Assembly: GCF_016654115.1 (NCBI RefSeq)
Contig: NZ_JAEQAZ010000002.1
Location: 62,001-126,000 of the forward strand
Direction: 5' to 3'
DNA: 64,000 bases
DNA from: Streptomyces sp. MBT53
GTDB taxonomy: Bacteria > Actinomycetota > Actinomycetes > Streptomycetales > Streptomycetaceae
Shown here: piece by piece, positions 8,378 to 16,744 of the stretch
Position numbering within the stretch: the stretch's first letter is position 1
How the letters are laid out: the number at the start of each line of letters is the position of its first letter
Notes under the pieces: model-generated
Told to the model about the DNA's origin: nothing
Seen by the model: the letters and a program-made list of their open reading frames with translations, nothing else
The model's database searches: none
Program-made: the position numbers and the translations under genes

Positions 8378-8776
8378 ATGCGTGCGTTCCGTGAGGCGGT
8401 CGAGGCGCAGGACATGGACGCCGTCGAGGCGCTGCTGGCGGAGGACGTGGTCTTCACCAGCCCGGTCGTGTTCAAGCCGTATCCCGGGAAGGCGATCACG
8501 GCGGCGATCCTGCACGCCGTCGCGCGGGTCTTCGAGGACTTCCGGTACGAGCGGGAGATCGGCGACCCGGACGGCGCCGACCACGCGCTGGTGTTCCGTA
8601 CCCGGGTCGGCGACCGTGAGCTGACCGGCTGCGACTTCATCCACGTCAACGAGGCGGGCCTGATCGACGAGTTGACGGTCATGGTCCGTCCGCTGTCGGG
8701 CGCCCAGGCTCTCCAGGAGGCCATGGCGGCGCAGTTCGAGCAGATCGCCAAGGAGGCGGAGGCGCGGCTCGGGTGA
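8378..8776 (+). CDS. NTF2-like (SnoaL-type) protein
   Basis: 132 residues of a single NTF2-like cone fold: RAFREAVEAQDMDAVEALLAE followed by DVVFTSPV, and a central strand region HALVFRTRVGDRELTGCDF. Members include isomerases, cyclases and ligand-binding proteins, so no specific function is given. It is divergent from the PadR regulator and is its most likely direct target. Confidence 0.8.
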   Translation: MRAFREAVEAQDMDAVEALLAEDVVFTSPVVFKPYPGKAITAAILHAVARVFEDFRYEREIGDPDGADHALVFRTRVGDRELTGCDFIHVNEAGLIDELTVMVRPLSGAQALQEAMAAQFEQIAKEAEARLG

Positions 8777-8797
8777 GGACCGCGCCTCCGGCGTGAC

Positions 8798-10708
8798 CTA
8801 CCCGACGGTCAGTGTGAGCGCGCCGGTGTAGGTCTGGCCGGCCGTGATCGCCGTGGCCGTCCCGTCGACCGTCAGCGTGACCTTCTTGCCCCGGGGCGCC
8901 CTGACGGTCGCGTCGGCGGCGAGGGCGAGCCGGGTCAGGTACGAGGTGCCGGTGACCGTCCACGTCGAGCCGCTGTTCAGCTGCACGATCGCGCCGTTGT
9001 TGACGGCGGCTCCCACGGTGTTGCTGACGATGCCCAGCTCGTAGAAGGTCGACGCGTCGATGCTGGAGACGCGGTGCTTGGCCGTCGTCGCGGAGATGAC
9101 GCCCTCGACGCTCGTGTCCTCGAAGGTGAGGACCATGTTCTTGCCCTTGCGCATGCCGTTGTAGAAGTCGCCCTTCAAGGCTATGGAGTTGAAGGTGGCG
9201 GCTCCGTCCGTGGTGTGCACGGCGGTCGGGTCGAAGCTCGCGTCCTTCGCCGGGTCGCCCGTCGGCTCGGTGTAGACGCCGATGTTCATCATCTTGCCGT
9301 TGACCGGGACCGGGCCCGGGTCGTCCAGCTCGATCATCTGGAGGATGATCCCGTCGCGCGGGTTGAGCCGGGCGCCCTGGGAGCCGTCGACGCTGATCGT
9401 GGTCTGCTGCCCCTTGTTGAGGAAGGTGGCCCGCTCGGAGTTGATCTGCGTGCCGCCGTCGAGGGTGAGTTGGCCGGTCCCGAAGAACATGTAGCCGAAG
9501 TGCCCGGAGTTCACGACCGTCCTGCGCACCGGGATCGACGCCAACTCACCCTTGGACAGCCCGAGTTCCAGCTCGGTGTTGAGCGCGGAGACAGCGGCCT
9601 TGGTGCTGTCGCCGTAGTGCACGACAGCTGCCGGGCCCGCGATGATGGTCGCGTAGCTGCCGACGTCGAGCCGGGAGCCGAGCACCCGCACGGTCGCGTC
9701 GCCGATGGCGTAGGTGCCGTAGCCGTACTCCCCCGTGTTGCCGAAGTGGCTGTTGATCGCGGTCAGTTTGAGTCCGCTGCCGCCCTCGACCGACAGGGCG
9801 CCCCAAGTCTCCGAGAAGATCGTGGAGTTGAGGTAGGTGGCCTTGCTGTTGGCGCCGATCAGGTTGGTGGCGCGGACGTTGCCGTCGAGGCCGAGCATCC
9901 AGGGCACGGACTCCATGTAGGGCGTTTCCACGGTGGCTTGGTAGTCGGCGGGCAGTAGGCCGTTGCGGGTGCGGAGGACGGAGTCCTTGACGAGGACGTT
10001 GGCACCGTCGTCGGCGATGACGGCGGTGCGGACGACTCCCTTGGTATCGATGCGGGCACCGTCGAGGACCAGCGTGGTCGAGGAACCGTCGCCGACGACG
10101 GCGGCGCCGTAGCCCGCGAAGTCCGAACGGCCGTTGCCGGTGAGGGAGATGGACGGCCGGTCAAGTGTGTAGGTGGCGTCCTGGACGTACACGCCGTCGA
10201 AGCACTCGCCGGTCGAGGTGATCGACACGTTCCTGGCGTACGCGTCGGTGAGCTTGCCGCCGAGGACGGCAGCGAGGACGGACTTGTCCTTGACCACGCC
10301 GTCGCCGTCCACGTACACCGCCTGCCGGAACGGGAAGGTGAGCGTCTGGTACGTCACCTCGTTGGCCGCGGCGACGGTCAGGACGACGTCGCCCCGGTAG
10401 GTGCCGGCCTGGATCAGGGTGGCCGTGGCGCCGGTGGCGGTGAGCAGCTGGCCGGTCTCCACGCCGTCGACGGTCAGCGAGAGGCTGGAGCCGTCCGGGG
10501 CGACGATCTTCCCGCCGGGCGCGATGGTCAGCTCGCTCACGCGGGTCGTCGCGGCGACCGTGTACGTCTCACCGGATCCGACCGAGATCCGCGTGCCCGA
10601 AGCCTTCTTGGCCGTCGGCGCGGCGGTGGCGGAGACCGCCGGCACCAGTACGGCTCCGGCCGTGGCGGTACCGGCGATCAGGACCGAGCGTCGGGTGATC
10701 AGCGTCAT
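8798..10708 (-). CDS. Tat-exported right-handed beta-helix surface protein
   Basis: 636 residues from the ATG at 10708, with GGGAAGG 6-8 bases upstream. The N-terminus MTLITRRSVLIAGTATAGAV is a twin-arginine signal with cleavage near TAAPTAKK. The mature part is a long series of short beta-strand repeats rich in Gly, Asn, Thr and Asp (for example NGRSDFAGYGAAVVGDGSST), typical of a right-handed parallel beta-helix as in pectate lyases, autotransporter passengers and adhesins. No catalytic motif of a polysaccharide lyase is evident. It could bind or cleave a polysaccharide outside the cell. It is transcribed alone. Confidence 0.75.
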   Translation of the reverse strand: MTLITRRSVLIAGTATAGAVLVPAVSATAAPTAKKASGTRISVGSGETYTVAATTRVSELTIAPGGKIVAPDGSSLSLTVDGVETGQLLTATGATATLIQAGTYRGDVVLTVAAANEVTYQTLTFPFRQAVYVDGDGVVKDKSVLAAVLGGKLTDAYARNVSITSTGECFDGVYVQDATYTLDRPSISLTGNGRSDFAGYGAAVVGDGSSTTLVLDGARIDTKGVVRTAVIADDGANVLVKDSVLRTRNGLLPADYQATVETPYMESVPWMLGLDGNVRATNLIGANSKATYLNSTIFSETWGALSVEGGSGLKLTAINSHFGNTGEYGYGTYAIGDATVRVLGSRLDVGSYATIIAGPAAVVHYGDSTKAAVSALNTELELGLSKGELASIPVRRTVVNSGHFGYMFFGTGQLTLDGGTQINSERATFLNKGQQTTISVDGSQGARLNPRDGIILQMIELDDPGPVPVNGKMMNIGVYTEPTGDPAKDASFDPTAVHTTDGAATFNSIALKGDFYNGMRKGKNMVLTFEDTSVEGVISATTAKHRVSSIDASTFYELGIVSNTVGAAVNNGAIVQLNSGSTWTVTGTSYLTRLALAADATVRAPRGKKVTLTVDGTATAITAGQTYTGALTLTVG

Positions 10709-11008
10709 TGCTTGCCTTCCCAGGGATCGATGCGCCGTTGCGCAGTGTGACCGGCCGGCCGTCGAACGCGGTATGCGGACGGGCCCGGCGGCGGCACCGA
10801 AGGTGCGCACGAGGGACGACTTAAGCAGCCCCGAGAACCAGGGAACAGGCGGGCGGCACACACATATGGGAGTCCGATGCCTCGGATCACGCCGACCATT
10901 TCATGGCGGTCACACAGAGTTGTCATAGCGGGTGGGCGGGCTCGGACATGCCGGTGAGGCGGGCGGCCCGTCGGCCGTCCACCTCACCGTTTTCCGCACG
11001 CGGTTCCG
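10709..11008. other. Intergenic region upstream of the beta-helix gene
   Basis: 300 bp between the 3' end of an SDR gene and the 5' end of the beta-helix gene, both on the - strand. It should contain the promoter of the latter. I see no coding sequence, clear terminator or operator in it. Confidence 0.4.
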
Positions 11009-11779
11009 CTACGCCGGGGCGATCATCCCCGCCGACAGGTCGATGTCGGCCCCGCACAGGCCGGGCATCGCGAGCATCGCCACCAGCGCCTGGGCGACCT
11101 CGTGCTCCTCGACGAGCCGGCCGAGGGCGGCCCGGGAGGCGAAGTCGCGTTCGGCCTCGGCGACCGTGCAGCCGGTCAGTTCGGCGGTGAGCCGGAAGTT
11201 GCGGTCCATGCGCGGTCCCCGAACCGGGCCCGGGGAAAGGGAGTTGACCGCGATCCCCCGCGGTCCGACCTCCCCGGCCAGCGTCCGCGTCAGTCCCAGC
11301 AGCGCCATCTTGGAGGCGGTGTACGGGGTGCGGTTGAGCAGCGGACGCTTGCCGCTGACCGAGGCCACGTTGACGATGTCACCGCGTCCGGCCGCGAGCA
11401 TCGGCGGCAGGAAGGCCCTGCACATCAGATAGACGCCCCGGACATTGGCGGCGAACACGTCGTCCCACTCGTCCGGCTCGATGTCGACCAGGGGCCGGAC
11501 GGGGCCCGCGACTCCGGCGTTGTTGACGAGCAACGACACGTCCTCGTCGGCGAGTTGGGCGGCCAGGGCGCCGACAGCGGAGGGGGCGGAGATGTCGCAC
11601 ACGGCCGTACGGGCCTGTCCGCCGTCCTTCCCCACATGTGCCGCCGCCTCCGCGAGCGCCGTCTCGTTGCGCCCGACGAGGATCACGCGGGCACCGGCGT
11701 CCGCGAGGGCGAGCGCGAAGGCACGGCCCAGCGGTCCGCCGCCGCCGGTGATCAGTGCCGTACGACCGTCCAGCGTCAT
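11009..11779 (-). CDS. SDR-family oxidoreductase (3-ketoacyl reductase-like), catabolic cluster
   Basis: 256 residues. The Rossmann motif TGGGGPLGR lies near residues 10-18, LVNNAG near 84-89, the catalytic Ser in NVASVSG and the YTASK Tyr/Lys pair near 152-156, so it is a complete classical SDR using NAD(P). Its ATG overlaps the stop of the HisD-family gene by 4 bp, so it is the last gene of the leftward operon that begins at 15016. Likely oxidises or reduces an alcohol/ketone intermediate of the pathway; the direction cannot be told. Confidence 0.88.
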   Translation of the reverse strand: MTLDGRTALITGGGGPLGRAFALALADAGARVILVGRNETALAEAAAHVGKDGGQARTAVCDISAPSAVGALAAQLADEDVSLLVNNAGVAGPVRPLVDIEPDEWDDVFAANVRGVYLMCRAFLPPMLAAGRGDIVNVASVSGKRPLLNRTPYTASKMALLGLTRTLAGEVGPRGIAVNSLSPGPVRGPRMDRNFRLTAELTGCTVAEAERDFASRAALGRLVEEHEVAQALVAMLAMPGLCGADIDLSAGMIAPA

Positions 11780-13077
11780 GCGGTGTTCCAGGGCAGTTCG
11801 TCGCCCGCGGCCTTGGCGGCGCGTACGTCACCGGAGCGGGCGTGTCCCTCGAACAGTTCGACGCGGGCCGCCCGTCCGCACAGTCGGCCGAGCAGTGTCT
11901 GCGAGTCGGTGTCGGTGACCTCCTGGTAGGTCACCGTCTTGAGGTACTTCCCCACCCACAGGCCGCCGGTATAGCGCGAGGCACCACGTGTGGGCAGCAC
12001 ATGGTTCGTGCCGATGACCTTGTCGCCGAACGACACACAGGTGCCCTCGCCGAGGAACAGGGCGCCGTACTGGGTCATGCGCTCCAGCGCGAGGCGGGGT
12101 TCGGCGGTCAGCACCTCCACGTGCTCGAAGGCGAACTCGTCGGCGAGGGCGTACAGCTCGTCGAGCGTGTCGACGACGTGCACCTGGCCGTGGTCGCGCC
12201 AGGCGGGCCCGGCGAAGTCGCGGGTGGGCATGCCGGGCAGCAGGCGTTCCACCTCGGCGATGGTCTGCTCGGCGACCTCGCGGGAGGTGGTGATGAGGAC
12301 GGCCGGGGAGTCCGGGCCGTGCTCGGCCTGGGAGAGCAGGTCGACGGCGCACACGAACGGGTCGGCCTGCTCGTCGGCGAGGACGAGGATCTCGGTCGGT
12401 CCGGCGAACAGGTCGATGCCGATCTCCCCGAAGAGCTGTCGCTTGGCCTCGGCGACATAGGCGTTGCCGGGTCCGGCGATGAGGTTCACCGGTCGCATCG
12501 TGTCCGTCCCGACGGCCATGGCGGCCACCGCCTGCACTCCGCCGAGCAGCCAGATCTCGTCGGCGCCGGCGAGGTGCATGGCGGCGACGGTGGCGGCCGG
12601 GATCTCGCCGTGGATGGGCGGCGTACAGGCGACGACCCGGGGCACGCCGGCGACCTTGGCGGTGACGATGGTCATGTGGGCGGAGGCGGTGAGCGGGTAG
12701 CGGCCTCCGGGGATGTAGGCGCCGGCCGCCTGCACGGGGATGTGCTTCTGCCCGAGGCGCACACCCGGCAGGGTCTCCACCTCGAACTCCCGCAAGGAGT
12801 CGAGCTGGTGGCGGGCGAAGGTGCGCACCTGGTCCTGGACGAAGCGGATGTCGTCGATGACCTGCTGCGGCACCGACGCGACGATCTTCTCGACCTCCGC
12901 GTCGGACAGTCGGAAGGAGTCGGGACTCCACTTGTCGAACTTCTCGGAGTAGGCGCGCACGGCCTCGTCGCCGCGCTCACGGATGTCCGCGATGACGCCG
13001 GTCACGGTCTCCCGCACCTGGTCGAGGGAGGCGGCCACCTCCGACTTGGGCACGGCGTGCTTCAGGATCGTTGCCAC
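11776..13077 (-). CDS. Histidinol-dehydrogenase-family NAD-dependent dehydrogenase, probably catabolic
   Basis: 433 residues from the GTG at 13077, with AAAGG a few bases upstream. The family oxidises a primary alcohol to a carboxylate through the aldehyde, with zinc and NAD. Zinc-site residues QAEH and a late His in FEGHARS, the catalytic pair EH (in FEHVEVLT), and GTNHVLPT are all visible. It sits in a catabolic operon without any other his gene, which argues against histidine biosynthesis and for a paralogue such as the sulfopropanediol-dehydrogenase type. Substrate unknown. It overlaps the SDR downstream by 4 bp and follows the dioxygenase gene by 41 bp. Confidence 0.85.
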   Translation of the reverse strand: MATILKHAVPKSEVAASLDQVRETVTGVIADIRERGDEAVRAYSEKFDKWSPDSFRLSDAEVEKIVASVPQQVIDDIRFVQDQVRTFARHQLDSLREFEVETLPGVRLGQKHIPVQAAGAYIPGGRYPLTASAHMTIVTAKVAGVPRVVACTPPIHGEIPAATVAAMHLAGADEIWLLGGVQAVAAMAVGTDTMRPVNLIAGPGNAYVAEAKRQLFGEIGIDLFAGPTEILVLADEQADPFVCAVDLLSQAEHGPDSPAVLITTSREVAEQTIAEVERLLPGMPTRDFAGPAWRDHGQVHVVDTLDELYALADEFAFEHVEVLTAEPRLALERMTQYGALFLGEGTCVSFGDKVIGTNHVLPTRGASRYTGGLWVGKYLKTVTYQEVTDTDSQTLLGRLCGRAARVELFEGHARSGDVRAAKAAGDELPWNTA

Positions 13078-13118
13078 AACTGCGGCCTTTCTGCGGGTGG
13101 TTCGCGACAAAGGGGGTG

Positions 13119-14054
13119 TCAGACAGGGGGCGCCACGAAGAGCACGTCGGGGTCGTTGAACTGCTCCTTGGCGACCGACTCGCTCATCGGGTCGGCGGTG
13201 CCCCACTGGTCCTGGGTGATCGGGTCGTCGACGTCATGGCGGCCCGGGTGCCACAAGTCCTCTTCGAGGACGGCGAGTTCGGTCGTGTACTCGACGGTGT
13301 TGCCGTGCGGGTCGTGGAAGTAGGAGAAGGTGTTGTCGCCCGCGAGATGCCGGCCGGGCCCCCAGGTCAGCCGGGTCCCGGCGCGCAGCGCCCGTCCCGT
13401 GCCCCGCATGTACTCCTCGACCCCGCGCATCTCGAACGAGGCGTGGTGCAGGGAGACATGGGGTCCCCGGGCGATCGCGAAGGAGTGATGGAGCGGGCTG
13501 CACCGCAGGAAGTACATGAGGTCGCCCATGTGCGTCGAGTACAGGGTGTCGGTCAGCCGGAACCCGAGGTGCTGTACGTAGAAGTCGCGAAGCCCTTCCG
13601 GATTCTGGGAGTTGACCACACAGTGCGAGAGCCGCACGGGGATCGCCTCGCGCTCTTCGATCTTCCGGTGGGCGCGGGTGGCGACGTCGGCGGAGACCTC
13701 GACGACCCGCCCGTCCGGGTCGAAGAACCGGAAGCCGTAGCCACCACCCGGGGTGTCCAACGCACCGGGCTCGCCGAGGAGTTGGACCCCGGCCCGCCCC
13801 AGCCGTCCGTGCAACTCGTCGACAGCCTCCGGTGAGACGGCCCCGAAGGCGACCAGGTCCATCCGCTTCCGCTCGTCCTCGCGGATGCGGACGATGTACT
13901 GCTCGGGGCTGCCCTCGGCGGCGAAGAAGGCGACACCGCTGTCGTTGGCGACCTCGGTCAGGCCCCAGGTGGTGCCGTAGAAGGCGCGCTGGCGGGCGAA
14001 GTCCGGTACGGCCAGGTCGACATGGCGCAGATGGGTGATGGGCTGGAAGGTCAC
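13119..14054 (-). CDS. VOC-family extradiol-type ring-cleavage dioxygenase
   Basis: 311 residues from the GTG at 14054, which overlaps the stop of the FAH gene (GTGA). Two VOC modules: the first opens LRHVDLAVPDF, the second VRLSHCVVNS near residue 147. The second carries the metal-ligand pattern of type I extradiol dioxygenases: His (LSHCV), His (VSLHHASFE) and Glu (NTVEYTTE). Such enzymes open a catechol-like ring next to its two hydroxyls using Fe(II) and O2. Together with the divergent FAD monooxygenase this suggests hydroxylation followed by meta-cleavage. A non-dioxygenase VOC role cannot be ruled out by eye. Confidence 0.8.
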   Translation of the reverse strand: MTFQPITHLRHVDLAVPDFARQRAFYGTTWGLTEVANDSGVAFFAAEGSPEQYIVRIREDERKRMDLVAFGAVSPEAVDELHGRLGRAGVQLLGEPGALDTPGGGYGFRFFDPDGRVVEVSADVATRAHRKIEEREAIPVRLSHCVVNSQNPEGLRDFYVQHLGFRLTDTLYSTHMGDLMYFLRCSPLHHSFAIARGPHVSLHHASFEMRGVEEYMRGTGRALRAGTRLTWGPGRHLAGDNTFSYFHDPHGNTVEYTTELAVLEEDLWHPGRHDVDDPITQDQWGTADPMSESVAKEQFNDPDVLFVAPPV

Positions 14055-15016
14055 TGTCCGCTCCTGACGGTGTTGCGCTGGTGGCCCAGGCCGGTGATCT
14101 CCGACTCGACGACGTCGCCGGGCTTCAGGAAGACGCCCCAGTGCGCGCCGTTGCCGGCCGGGGAGCCGGTGAGCAGCAGGTCGCCGGGGCGCAGGGTGGT
14201 GGTCGTGGAGACATAGGCGATGAGCCGCGGGATGTCGAAGATCATGTCCTTCGTCGACTCGTCCTGGCGCACAACTCCGTTGTGGCGCAGAGTGATCCGC
14301 AGGTCCCCGGGGTCGCCGACGAAGGCGGCCGGTACGAGGAAGGGCCCGGTCGGCAGGAAGGTGTCGGCGTTCTTGGCGGTGAACCAGTCGGTGCCGATGG
14401 CCTTGAGGTCGGGCCGGTAGAGGCGATCGCGGGTGGTGAGGTCGTTCGAGATCGTGTATCCGGCGACGTGGTCCATCGCCTCCTCGGCCGGGATGTTCTT
14501 GCCCGACTTCCCGATGACGAGGGCGAGTTCGAGTTCCCAGTCGTGCTGTTCGCCGAGCGCGGGAAGCACGATGTCGTCGTAGGGGCCGCTGATCGCGCGC
14601 GGGGAGCCGAGGAAGACGTACGGAACGCCGTTGCGAGCACGCTCGTCCATCATCAGCTCGGCGTCGGCGCGGGCCTCTTCGGGGGTGGCGCCGTGCACGC
14701 TCTCCTTCTCGGCGGCGACCAGATCGACCACGTGCTTGCGGTAGTTGGCGCCGCTCTGGAGGATCTGGCCGGGCTCGAGAGGGGTCAGGACGCGCAGCGC
14801 AGCCAGGTCGTGCCAGGTGCCGTCGGAGGACCCGGCGAGGTCGGCCAGCCGGGGCAGCCAGTCGCCCCACTCCTCGACGAGCTCCCGGACCGACGGCACG
14901 AGGTCGGAGAGGTCGCGCACTCGGGAACCGGTGACCAGGCCGGGGAAGACCGCCGCGCCGGCAGCGAACGTACCGAGTGCGAAGGGTCCGGCATGGGTGG
15001 GCTGTGGATCGGGCAC
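14051..15016 (-). CDS. Fumarylacetoacetate hydrolase-family protein (first copy)
   Basis: 321 residues. FAH fold with GANYRKHVVDL (family His region) and the acidic metal-binding stretch WELELALVIGKSGKN; TGSPAGNG near the C-terminus is a typical FAH loop. The family includes beta-diketone hydrolases, oxaloacetate decarboxylases and hydratases of meta-cleavage pathways. First gene of the leftward catabolic operon and translationally coupled to the dioxygenase; it probably acts on the ring-cleavage product. A second, different FAH protein closes the rightward operon at 20144. Confidence 0.88.
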   Translation of the reverse strand: MPDPQPTHAGPFALGTFAAGAAVFPGLVTGSRVRDLSDLVPSVRELVEEWGDWLPRLADLAGSSDGTWHDLAALRVLTPLEPGQILQSGANYRKHVVDLVAAEKESVHGATPEEARADAELMMDERARNGVPYVFLGSPRAISGPYDDIVLPALGEQHDWELELALVIGKSGKNIPAEEAMDHVAGYTISNDLTTRDRLYRPDLKAIGTDWFTAKNADTFLPTGPFLVPAAFVGDPGDLRITLRHNGVVRQDESTKDMIFDIPRLIAYVSTTTTLRPGDLLLTGSPAGNGAHWGVFLKPGDVVESEITGLGHQRNTVRSGQ

Positions 15017-15277
15017 GGCGCTCTCCTCGTACGGGTGGGGGCTCGCCCTCGACGCTAGGCAGCCCGGGGACCCGGCGGAAATGGCGATCCGCGATGCCTG
15101 CCATCACCGGCCGTCCCTGCCCGCCATGCCGTTGCGCGGCGGGCCCGCCGGCCGCTCGACCACGACTCCATCGCCGTACGGGATGCATGACGTCCCCCTT
15201 GCCGATGCCTCGATCCGTTGACCGTGGATCGACCGCCCACGCAGGCTCGGAGCACCCACTTTCCCGAGGAGAAGAAC
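15017..15277. promoter_or_regulatory. Divergent promoter region of the catabolic cluster
   Basis: 261 bp between the two divergent catabolic operons; no gene. It contains the inverted repeat TCGATCC-N9-GGATCGA at 15210-15232 and a weaker ATGGC/GCCAT pair at 15081-15104. Both operons must start transcription here. Confidence 0.6.
15210..15232. promoter_or_regulatory. Inverted repeat, candidate LysR operator
   Basis: Perfect 7-bp arms TCGATCC (15210-15216) and GGATCGA (15226-15232) separated by 9 bp, 45 bp before the start of the rightward operon. Shares the GATCC/GGATC core with the larger palindrome at 21137-21163 in front of the LysR gene. Confidence 0.5.
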
Positions 15278-15583
15278 GTGATAGTCGAGCATGCCGAGCT
15301 GACCGTCGAGGCGGGTCGGGAGCGGGAGTTCGCGGAGGTGTTCGGCAAGGCCCGCGAGGTGCTGGCCGAGGCCGACGGGTTCCGCTGGGCCGAACTGCTG
15401 CAAGGCGTCGAACGGCCGCGAGTCTTCCTGCTGTTGGTCGGCTGGGACTCGGTCGAGGCACACATGGTCGGCTTCCGGGAGTCCGAGCCCTTCGCGCGCT
15501 GGCGGGCCCTGGTCGGACCGTTCTTCGCCGAGCCGCCGGCCGTCGAGCACTTCCACGAACTCGGCGCCCGCTTCTCCCGATAA
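15278..15583 (+). CDS. Antibiotic biosynthesis monooxygenase (ABM)-domain protein
   Basis: 101 residues from the GTG at 15278, preceded by GAGGAG at good spacing; the frame extends upstream but without a better site. Dimeric alpha/beta-barrel (ferredoxin-like) fold: HAELTVEAGREREFAEVF, then LLLVGWDSVEAHM and FRESEPFARW. Members are cofactor-free monooxygenases acting on quinols/phenols or stress-response proteins. First gene of the rightward operon; it could assist oxygenation of the aromatic substrate. Confidence 0.75.
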   Translation: MIVEHAELTVEAGREREFAEVFGKAREVLAEADGFRWAELLQGVERPRVFLLLVGWDSVEAHMVGFRESEPFARWRALVGPFFAEPPAVEHFHELGARFSR

Positions 15584-15619
15584 CCCCCACTCCGCTGTCT
15601 ACGTTCGCAAGGATCGCCC

Positions 15620-16744
15620 ATGCCCGTACAGAAGGTGCTCGTCGTCGGCGGCGGCATCACCGGTAGCGTGCTGTGTCTCGCGCTCGCCCAGCGGGGCGCC
15701 GAGGTGGAGCTCGTCGAGATCTCTCCGCAGTGGTTCGGTGTGGGCCATGGCATCACCGTCCAGGGCAACGCGCTCAAGGCGCTGCGTTCCGTGGGTGTCC
15801 TGGACCGGGTGCTGGCCCGGGCGGTGCCGTTCGACATCATGCGGCTGCGCTCGGCCGACGGCGGGCTGATCACCGAGTTGAACACCCCGCACACCGGCGG
15901 GCCCGAACTGCCGTCCACGGCGGGCGCGTTGCGCTCGGATCTGCAGGACGCGCTGTGCGACGCGGTGCGCGGGCACGGGGTACGGGTGCGCCTCGGACTG
16001 AGCGTGGAGCGGCTCGACCAGTCGCCCGCCCATGTGGACGTCGCTTTCACGGACGGATCGACCGGCCGCTACGACCTCGTCGTGGGCGCCGACGGCATCA
16101 ACTCGGCGATGCGCGCCCTGATCGGCATCGATGCCAAGCCCCGTCCCGTCGGCATGTCGATCTTCCGGGTCGTAGCGGACCGTCCGGCCGAGATGGACTG
16201 CGCCGAGGTGTACTACGGCGGTCCGCGCTTCAAGGCCGGCTACAGCCCGATCTCGCCGGACCAGTGCTACGCCTACCTCCTCGACGAGAACCTCGACACC
16301 TCGCTGATCGGCCCGCGCGCCCCGCTCTCCCTGCTGCGCGAGCGCGGCGCCGGGTACGGCGGGACCTGGGGGAAGATCCTCGCCTCGCTGCCCGACGACA
16401 CGGCGGTCGACTACCGGTGGATCGAGGCGATCCTGGTCGACGAGCCCTGGCACCGGGGCCGTGCGATGGTCATCGGTGACGCCGTGCACGCCTGTCCGCC
16501 GCTGATCGCGCAGGGCGCGGCGATGTGCATGGAGGACGCGGTGCTGCTGGCGGAGCTGGTGACCGGGGCCGAGTCGACGGAGAAGGCCCTGGAGACCTTC
16601 ATGGCCCGGCGACTGCCCCGGGTGCGGATGGTCCTGGAGAACTCCCTCCAGCTCGCCGACTGGGAGATCCATCCCGGCACACCAGGCGCCGACCCGGCCC
16701 GCATCATGTCGGAGACGCTCGACAACCTGACGGCGGCGGCGTGA
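15620..16744 (+). CDS. FAD-dependent aromatic monooxygenase
   Basis: 374 residues; AAGGA precedes the ATG. FAD/NAD-binding motifs of the para-hydroxybenzoate-hydroxylase class are complete: VVGGGITGSVLCLALAQRGA (residues 8-27), the DG motif VVGADGINSAMR and the GD motif AMVIGDAVHACPP. The enzyme uses NAD(P)H and O2 to add a hydroxyl group to an activated ring. In this operon it would make the diol for the divergent VOC dioxygenase. Its stop overlaps the GTG of the amidohydrolase by 4 bp. Confidence 0.9.
   Translation: MPVQKVLVVGGGITGSVLCLALAQRGAEVELVEISPQWFGVGHGITVQGNALKALRSVGVLDRVLARAVPFDIMRLRSADGGLITELNTPHTGGPELPSTAGALRSDLQDALCDAVRGHGVRVRLGLSVERLDQSPAHVDVAFTDGSTGRYDLVVGADGINSAMRALIGIDAKPRPVGMSIFRVVADRPAEMDCAEVYYGGPRFKAGYSPISPDQCYAYLLDENLDTSLIGPRAPLSLLRERGAGYGGTWGKILASLPDDTAVDYRWIEAILVDEPWHRGRAMVIGDAVHACPPLIAQGAAMCMEDAVLLAELVTGAESTEKALETFMARRLPRVRMVLENSLQLADWEIHPGTPGADPARIMSETLDNLTAAA

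Noticed and set aside
11776..13077. Histidine biosynthesis gene hisD
   Set aside because: The protein is of the HisD family, but no other his gene is nearby and it is coupled to catabolic genes, so I did not use the hisD symbol.
13119..15590. 823-codon frame suggesting a fusion upstream of the VOC dioxygenase
   Set aside because: Only the part from 14054 down is real; the rest is antisense to or out of frame with the FAH and ABM genes. The GTGA overlap at 14051-14054 gives a natural start.
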